Source: Burkholderiaceae bacterium
GTDB taxonomy: Bacteria; Pseudomonadota; Gammaproteobacteria; Burkholderiales; Burkholderiaceae_F
Assembly: GCA_013696665.1 (NCBI GenBank)
Contig: JACCYC010000352.1
Coordinates: 1 to 9,236, forward strand
Direction: 5' to 3'
DNA length: 9,236 nucleotides
Shown here piece after piece: positions 5,646 through 9,236 of this stretch. Under the pieces are notes generated by a model, which saw only the letters and a program-made list of their open reading frames with translations, ran no database searches and was not told the origin of the DNA. Position 1 is the first letter of the stretch. Each line of letters begins with the position of its first letter. The position numbers and the translations under genes were made by a program.

Positions 5646-5653
5646 GCGACCCG

Positions 5654-7048
5654 ATGGCAGAACAAAAAAGTCAATACACCGGCCTGCTGGGTTGGGTCGA
5701 TGAGCGCATGCCGACTGCAATGTCGGAATTCAAGAAGCACATGTCGGAGTATTACGCGCCAAAAAATTTCAACTTCTGGTACATCTTCGGCGGCCTGGCG
5801 ATCGTGGTGCTCGTGATTCAGATCGTCAGCGGGATTTTTCTGACGATGCATTACAAGCCTGACGCCGGCCTTGCGTTTGCGTCAGTCGAATACATCATGC
5901 GCGATGTCCCTGGCGGATGGTTTATTCGTTACATGCATTCGACAGGCGCTTCGTTCTTTTTTATCGTCGTTTATCTGCACATGTTTCGCGCGCTTCTCTA
6001 TGGCAGCTATCGCCGGCCGCGCGAACTGTTGTGGATTTTTGGATGCCTGCTGTTTTTGATGCTGATGGCCGAGGCATTCTTCGGCTACCTGCTGCCGTGG
6101 GGCCAGATGAGCTACTGGGGCGCGCAGGTCATTGTCAATCTGTTTGGAGCGATTCCGTTCATCGGCCCGGAGCTGGCGCTCTTCATTCGCGGCGATTACG
6201 TCGTCGGCGACGCGACGCTGAACCGCTTTTTTGCCTTCCACGTGATCGCAATTCCGCTGGTGCTACTCGGCCTGGTGGTGGCTCACATCATCGCTCTGCA
6301 CGATGTCGGCTCCAACAATCCGGATGGCGTAGAGATCAAGGCGCACACAGACGCGCAAGGGCGCCCGCTTGACGGTGTTCCGTTTCACCCCTACTACACG
6401 GTTCACGACCTTTACTGGCTTTCGATCTTTCTGCTGGCGTTTTTCGCAGTGCTTTTTTTCTGGCCGGAGATGGGCGGGTACTTTCTCGAGTGGAACAATT
6501 TCATTCCAGCTGATCCGCTGGTAACCCCAAGCCATATTGCGCCGGTCTGGTACTTCACACCGTATTACTCGATTCTGCGTGCCGTCACCGAGCAGTTCAT
6601 GCTCGTGCTGGCAGTCGCCGCAATTGGCATGTCGGCGCTGCTCGTGTTGACCACTTCAAATTCGATTATCCGCGGCGCGATCGCAGCGTTTTCGGTGTTG
6701 CTGGTCGTGCTGATGCTGGTACCGGGCGTCAAGCTCGATCCGAAGTTCTGGGGGGTCGTGCTGATGGGTGCATCCGTCATGATCTTCTTTGCGATGCCGT
6801 GGCTTGATCATTCTCCGGCGAGATCGATGCGCTATCGGCCGAAGTGGCACTTCTGGTTGCTGATCGCGTGGGTTGTCGCGTTTCTGATTCTTGGTTATCT
6901 GGGCACGCAACCTCCGTCACCGAGCAAGATCATCGTTGCGCAAGTTCTTACGTTGGTTTATTTCGCCTTCTTCGCGCTGATGCCCTGGTGGAGCCGGATG
7001 GGGGAATTCAAACCTGTACCCGACCGTATTACGTTCGTGCCGCATTGA
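5654..7048 (+). CDS. petB: Ubiquinol-cytochrome c reductase cytochrome b subunit
   Basis: Cytochrome b holds hemes bL and bH and both quinone sites of the bc1 complex in the inner membrane. The 464-residue protein is full length with eight expected membrane helices. Heme ligands are His95 and His109 in helix B and His196 and His211 in helix D. There are thirteen residues between the first pair and fourteen between the second. The Qo-site motif is PVWY (297-300) instead of the mitochondrial PEWY. The helix C region has GYLLPWGQMSYWGA (144-157). No clear Shine-Dalgarno is seen before ATG 5654, so coupling to petA (8-bp gap) is likely. The stop overlaps the petC start by one base (TGATG). Confidence 0.97.
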   Translation: MAEQKSQYTGLLGWVDERMPTAMSEFKKHMSEYYAPKNFNFWYIFGGLAIVVLVIQIVSGIFLTMHYKPDAGLAFASVEYIMRDVPGGWFIRYMHSTGASFFFIVVYLHMFRALLYGSYRRPRELLWIFGCLLFLMLMAEAFFGYLLPWGQMSYWGAQVIVNLFGAIPFIGPELALFIRGDYVVGDATLNRFFAFHVIAIPLVLLGLVVAHIIALHDVGSNNPDGVEIKAHTDAQGRPLDGVPFHPYYTVHDLYWLSIFLLAFFAVLFFWPEMGGYFLEWNNFIPADPLVTPSHIAPVWYFTPYYSILRAVTEQFMLVLAVAAIGMSALLVLTTSNSIIRGAIAAFSVLLVVLMLVPGVKLDPKFWGVVLMGASVMIFFAMPWLDHSPARSMRYRPKWHFWLLIAWVVAFLILGYLGTQPPSPSKIIVAQVLTLVYFAFFALMPWWSRMGEFKPVPDRITFVPH

Positions 7049-7941
7049 TGAATCCGATGAACACTTCTCTATGGTGGAGTTCGTTGACTCGCGCTGCGAT
7101 AAGCGTGGGGCTGGGTGCATCGATTTTGTTGGGGGCTTCGGCTGCAGTGGGGGCCGAGGGTGGTATCGCGATGGACTCGTGGCCGGTTGACCGCGGACAG
7201 AACGCCGCGTCGCTGCAAAACGGAGCGCGGTTGTTCGCCAGTTACTGCATCGGTTGCCACAGTGCCAGCCTCGTGCGTTGGAACCGATTGCAGGATATCG
7301 GTCTAAACAGCGCGCAGATCCAGCAGTACCTTATCTCGGGCAACCAGAAGGTCGGCGACACGATTCGCACCGGTGCGGCCCCTGCAGATCAGAAGCGATG
7401 GTTCGGCAAGACGCCGCCGGATTTATCGGTGATCACACGCGCGCGTACTTCATTTGAGCATGCAGGCGCCGACTACATTTATACGTTGCTGCGGGGCTAT
7501 TACCGCGACGCAAGCGCCCCCAACGGCTGGAACAACGTCGCCTATCCAAACATTGCGATGCCGCACGTTTTCTGGCAGGAGCAAGGGCCGCGCGAAACAC
7601 GCATCGAATCAACCGAAGCGCGCAAGGATGCAAAAACAGGCGCTGTGCAGCACATGCAGGTTGTAACGACTTATCAACCGGACGGCACATCGTCGCGCAC
7701 CGAGACGCCTGTCACCAACCACGGGGCTGGCGGTATCACCTACACCTTCAAGCCGCTCAATGTCGAACAGTCGCGGCGCTTTGATGCCGATGCAGCAGAC
7801 CTGGTCGCGTTCCTCGCGTTCATCACCGACCCGACCGCCGGCAAACGCGTGACCATCGGCGTCTGGGTACTCATTTTTCTTGCATTTTTCACTGTCATCG
7901 CGTGGCGGCTCAATGCCGTGTACTGGAAAAAAGTTCGGTAA
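7048..7941 (+). CDS. petC: Ubiquinol-cytochrome c reductase cytochrome c1 subunit
   Basis: Cytochrome c1 receives electrons from the Rieske protein and hands them to soluble cytochrome c or another periplasmic acceptor. From the ATG that overlaps the petB stop (TGATG) the protein has 297 residues. The same frame stays open back to 6844, but that part lies inside petB and does not resemble c1. A signal peptide (about 1-36, cleavage after Val-Gly-Ala) precedes the heme c site Cys67-Ile-Gly-Cys70-His71. The sixth heme ligand is probably Met171 in NIAMPH. A hydrophobic helix near the end (about 268-287) with a basic tail anchors the protein. The stretch between Met171 and the anchor includes a polar, Thr/Gln/Glu-rich segment (about 180-230). 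An in-frame ATG at 7057 is an alternative start. Confidence 0.95.
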   Translation: MNPMNTSLWWSSLTRAAISVGLGASILLGASAAVGAEGGIAMDSWPVDRGQNAASLQNGARLFASYCIGCHSASLVRWNRLQDIGLNSAQIQQYLISGNQKVGDTIRTGAAPADQKRWFGKTPPDLSVITRARTSFEHAGADYIYTLLRGYYRDASAPNGWNNVAYPNIAMPHVFWQEQGPRETRIESTEARKDAKTGAVQHMQVVTTYQPDGTSSRTETPVTNHGAGGITYTFKPLNVEQSRRFDADAADLVAFLAFITDPTAGKRVTIGVWVLIFLAFFTVIAWRLNAVYWKKVR

Positions 7942-7943
7942 CC

Positions 7944-7970
7944 GGTTCGGCGCAGATCTGCGCTGAAGCC
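7944..7970 (+). terminator. Long hairpin just after petC
   Basis: A near-perfect inverted repeat starts 3 nt after the petC stop. It has a 9-bp stem (7946-7954 with 7959-7967, one G-U pair) and a GATC loop, plus two further G-C pairs across one bulged base (7944-7945 with 7969-7970). Its core, 7950-7963, is a perfect 14-bp palindrome. The next bases (TTGCATCTCG) are only moderately T-rich. It may be a weak terminator, an attenuator or an mRNA-stabilising 3' end separating petABC from sspAB. Confidence 0.5.
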
Positions 7971-8000
7971 TTGCATCTCGCACAATAAATTGGACCTGCA

Positions 8001-8024
8001 GACCTCGGAGCGTCGCTCCTGGTC
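8001..8024 (+). promoter_or_regulatory. Second hairpin, in the sspA leader
   Basis: GGAGC (8007-8011) pairs with GCTCC (8015-8019) around GTC, and outer GACC (8001-8004) pairs with GGTC (8021-8024) across a small asymmetric internal loop. It lies 21 nt before the sspA ATG and 10 nt before its Shine-Dalgarno. No T run follows, so a leader structure or mRNA-stability element is more likely than a terminator. Confidence 0.4.
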
Positions 8025-8034
8025 ACTACAAGAC

Positions 8035-8039
8035 AAGGA
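8035..8039 (+). promoter_or_regulatory. Shine-Dalgarno of sspA
   Basis: AAGGA lies 6 nt before the ATG at 8046 in an A-rich stretch, an efficient initiation site. It favours 8046 as start over the second ATG immediately after it at 8049. Confidence 0.75.
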
Positions 8040-8045
8040 AAATAA

Positions 8046-8648
8046 ATGATGGTGCTTTACTCCGGAACCACTTGCCCGTTCTCGCAGCGCTGCCGTTTCG
8101 TGCTGTTCGAGAAGGGCATGGACTTTGAGATCCGCGATGTTGATCTTTTCAACAAGCCTGAAGACATCAACACGATGAACCCTTATGGGCAGGTTCCGAT
8201 CCTGGTCGAGCGCGATCTGATTCTGTACGAGTCGAACATCATCAACGAATACATTGATGAGCGCTTTCCGCATCCGCAGTTGATGCCGGCAGACCCGGTG
8301 ATGCGCGCGCGCACGCGTCTTTTCCTGTTCAATTTCGAGCGCGAGTTGTTCGTCCACGTGCAAATTCTCGAGAACAGCAACAACCAGAAAGCGATGGAAA
8401 AAGGCAGGGCCACGATCCGCGACCGGCTGACGCAACTGTCTCCGATCATGCTTAAGAACAAGTACATGCTGGGCGATGACTTTTCAATGCTCGATGTTGC
8501 CTTGGCGCCCTTGCTATGGCGCCTGGACCACTATGGCATCGACCTGCCGAAAAGTGCGGCACCGTTAATGAAGTATGCCGAGCGCATGTTTTCGCGACCG
8601 GCGTACATTGAAGCCCTCACCCCGTCCGAAAAGGTGATGCGAAGGTAG
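8046..8648 (+). CDS. sspA: Stringent starvation protein A (GST-fold, RNA polymerase-associated)
   Basis: SspA binds RNA polymerase and changes gene expression in starvation and acid stress; in several pathogens it controls virulence genes. The 200 residues have a thioredoxin-like N-terminal domain (about 1-75) beginning with TTCPFSQR and containing NPYGQVPILVE and ESNIINEYIDE, then a helical GST C-terminal domain (about 85-200). Pro75-His76-Pro77 corresponds to the surface-pocket PHP known to matter in E. coli SspA. Despite the glutathione S-transferase fold, the family usually lacks that activity. The gene has a good Shine-Dalgarno and a leader with two hairpins. It precedes sspB by 8 bp, the standard sspAB operon, and follows petABC, an arrangement I recall as frequent in betaproteobacteria. 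Confidence 0.95.
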   Translation: MMVLYSGTTCPFSQRCRFVLFEKGMDFEIRDVDLFNKPEDINTMNPYGQVPILVERDLILYESNIINEYIDERFPHPQLMPADPVMRARTRLFLFNFERELFVHVQILENSNNQKAMEKGRATIRDRLTQLSPIMLKNKYMLGDDFSMLDVALAPLLWRLDHYGIDLPKSAAPLMKYAERMFSRPAYIEALTPSEKVMRR

Positions 8649-8656
8649 TTCTTCCA

Positions 8657-9154
8657 ATGGCAGATGTTTCGACCAAGCCATATTTAATCCGCGCAATTCA
8701 CGAGTGGTGCGCGGACTCGGGTTTGACGCCGTACATCGCCGTACTGGCGGATGCAGGCGTCAACGTGCCTTCGGAGTTCGTCCGCAACGGCGAGATTGTT
8801 CTTAACATTTCCCCGCTTGCCACGAATCGCCTGAAGCTTGGGAACGAGGTCATTGAGTTTCAGGCGCGCTTCGGCGGGGTGGCACGCGAGGTTGTAGTCC
8901 CGATCGAAAAAGTGATCGCCGTTTATGCGCGCGAAAGCGGGCAGGGCATGGCCTTCGATGTGGCGCGCGCCGCACCTTCAGGTACCGATGCTATCGGTGC
9001 GAATACAGAAAATGCGAAAACAATTCCGGGCCCTGCGCAGATGTCGCTCGTTCCCGTTCGGGCGCCGGCGGAAACGGCCGAAAACAACGAGCCGAGCGAG
9101 CCCCCCCCACCACCGCGCGCCGGTGACCGTCCGAAGTTGACGCGCATCAAGTAA
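8657..9154 (+). CDS. sspB: ClpXP protease specificity-enhancing factor SspB
   Basis: SspB is an adaptor that binds ssrA-tagged and some other proteins and tethers them to ClpX for degradation by ClpXP. The 165 residues show the substrate-binding domain (about 5-105), with KPYLIRAIHEWCADSGLTPY near the start and GEIVLNISPLATNRLKLGN in the middle. A flexible Ala/Pro/Glu-rich linker (about 106-155) leads to the C-terminal ClpX-binding tail RPKLTRIK, comparable to the short basic-hydrophobic tail of E. coli SspB. The likely ribosome-binding site GAAGG (8641-8645) lies in the last codons of sspA, 11 nt upstream. A run of eight C (9101-9108) encodes a proline stretch shortly before the tail. The stop is 21 bp from a tRNA gene. 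Confidence 0.94.
   Translation: MADVSTKPYLIRAIHEWCADSGLTPYIAVLADAGVNVPSEFVRNGEIVLNISPLATNRLKLGNEVIEFQARFGGVAREVVVPIEKVIAVYARESGQGMAFDVARAAPSGTDAIGANTENAKTIPGPAQMSLVPVRAPAETAENNEPSEPPPPPRAGDRPKLTRIK
9101..9108 (+). repeat. C8 homopolymer in the SspB linker
   Basis: Eight C bases encode prolines in the linker of SspB, 15 codons before the stop. A slippage event would leave the substrate-binding domain intact but remove the ClpX-binding tail. Confidence 0.9.
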
Positions 9155-9175
9155 AGTCCGCGGCTGCCCGACACG

Positions 9176-9236
9176 GCCGGCATAGCTCAGTTGGTAGAGC
9201 AACGGTTTTGTAAACCGAAGGTCGGGGGTTCGAGTC
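9176..9236 (+). tRNA. tRNA-Thr (UGU anticodon), 3' end beyond the window
   Basis: The first 61 nt of a tRNA are visible. They comprise the acceptor arm 5' strand GCCGGCA (9176-9182), TA, a D arm with GCTC, AGTTGGTA and GAGC, the anticodon arm with loop TTTGTAA, a short variable loop, and the start of the T arm (GGGGG then TTCGAGT). The anticodon is TGT, which reads threonine ACN codons, chiefly ACA. The outermost anticodon-stem pair is an A-A mismatch (positions 27 and 43); the other four pairs are good. The 3' half of the T stem and acceptor are missing from the window. The gene lies 21 bp after sspB with no clear promoter between them, so read-through from sspAB or a promoter inside sspB is likely. 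Confidence 0.93.

Noticed and set aside
6844..7047. Upstream extension of petC to an ATG at 6844
   Set aside because: The extension lies wholly inside petB and lacks a signal peptide; the ATG at 7048 gives a proper signal peptide and a TGATG junction.
7963..7991. Promoter for sspA (CTGAAG, 17 nt, TAAATT)
   Set aside because: The -35 match is poor and overlaps the arm of the post-petC hairpin; not enough to call a promoter.
7740..8435. Open frame of 231 codons on the minus strand across petC and sspA
   Set aside because: It runs against the 3' end of petC and most of sspA and through both intergenic hairpins, and its protein resembles nothing I know. It is a shadow of GC-rich coding sequence.
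9137..9157. Promoter for the tRNA (TTGACG and TAAAGT)
   Set aside because: The two elements are only 9 nt apart, and no -10 lies at 16-18 nt from TTGACG.
1..9236. CRISPR array, insertion sequence, phage or defence genes
   Set aside because: No regularly spaced repeats, transposase, integrase or terminal inverted repeats were seen on reading both strands.

Overview
The window looks like a piece of a betaproteobacterial chromosome, probably Burkholderiales or a close relative. The grounds are gene content and order (separate hisI and hisE, an HIT protein, tatABC, an anchored HtrA protease, petABC, sspAB), GC-rich codon use, and lineage-type residues in cytochrome b. I see no insertion sequence, phage gene, CRISPR array, toxin-antitoxin pair or other sign of an accessory island. 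Almost every gene is a recognisable housekeeping gene, and I found no convincing undescribed multi-gene system. The most interesting points are small: a possible H-type RNA pseudoknot between tatA and tatB, a Sel1-repeat protein joined to tatC by overlapping start and stop codons, and two hairpins between petC and sspA.

Layout: (1) 2-3108, plus strand, a compact run: the tail of hisI, hisE (overlapping hisI by 11 bp), an HIT-family hydrolase (4-bp overlap), tatA, tatB, tatC and a secreted Sel1-repeat protein (TGATG overlap). (2) 3115-4820, minus strand: a membrane-anchored, single-PDZ HtrA/DegS-like serine protease, convergent with the Sel1 gene at only 6 bp, and upstream of it the mechanosensitive channel gene mscL. 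The protease has its own candidate promoter. (3) 4821-5021, a divergent control region. (4) 5022-7941, plus strand: petA, petB and petC for the complete cytochrome bc1 complex. (5) 7942-8045, two hairpins. (6) 8046-9154: sspA and sspB. (7) From 9176, the first 61 nt of a tRNA-Thr(UGU), cut by the window end. No gene-free stretch exceeds about 200 bp.

How the genes fit together: HisI and HisE catalyse early consecutive steps of histidine synthesis. TatA, TatB and TatC form the twin-arginine translocase. The Rieske protein encoded by petA is a classical Tat client and carries an Arg-Arg pair before its membrane anchor, so the window encodes both an export machine and one of its respiratory substrates. 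PetA, PetB and PetC pass electrons from quinol to cytochrome c. SspA is an RNA-polymerase-associated stringent starvation protein, and SspB delivers substrates to ClpXP. The HtrA protease (envelope quality control) and MscL (osmotic safety valve) are envelope-stress functions lying between the Tat and bc1 operons.
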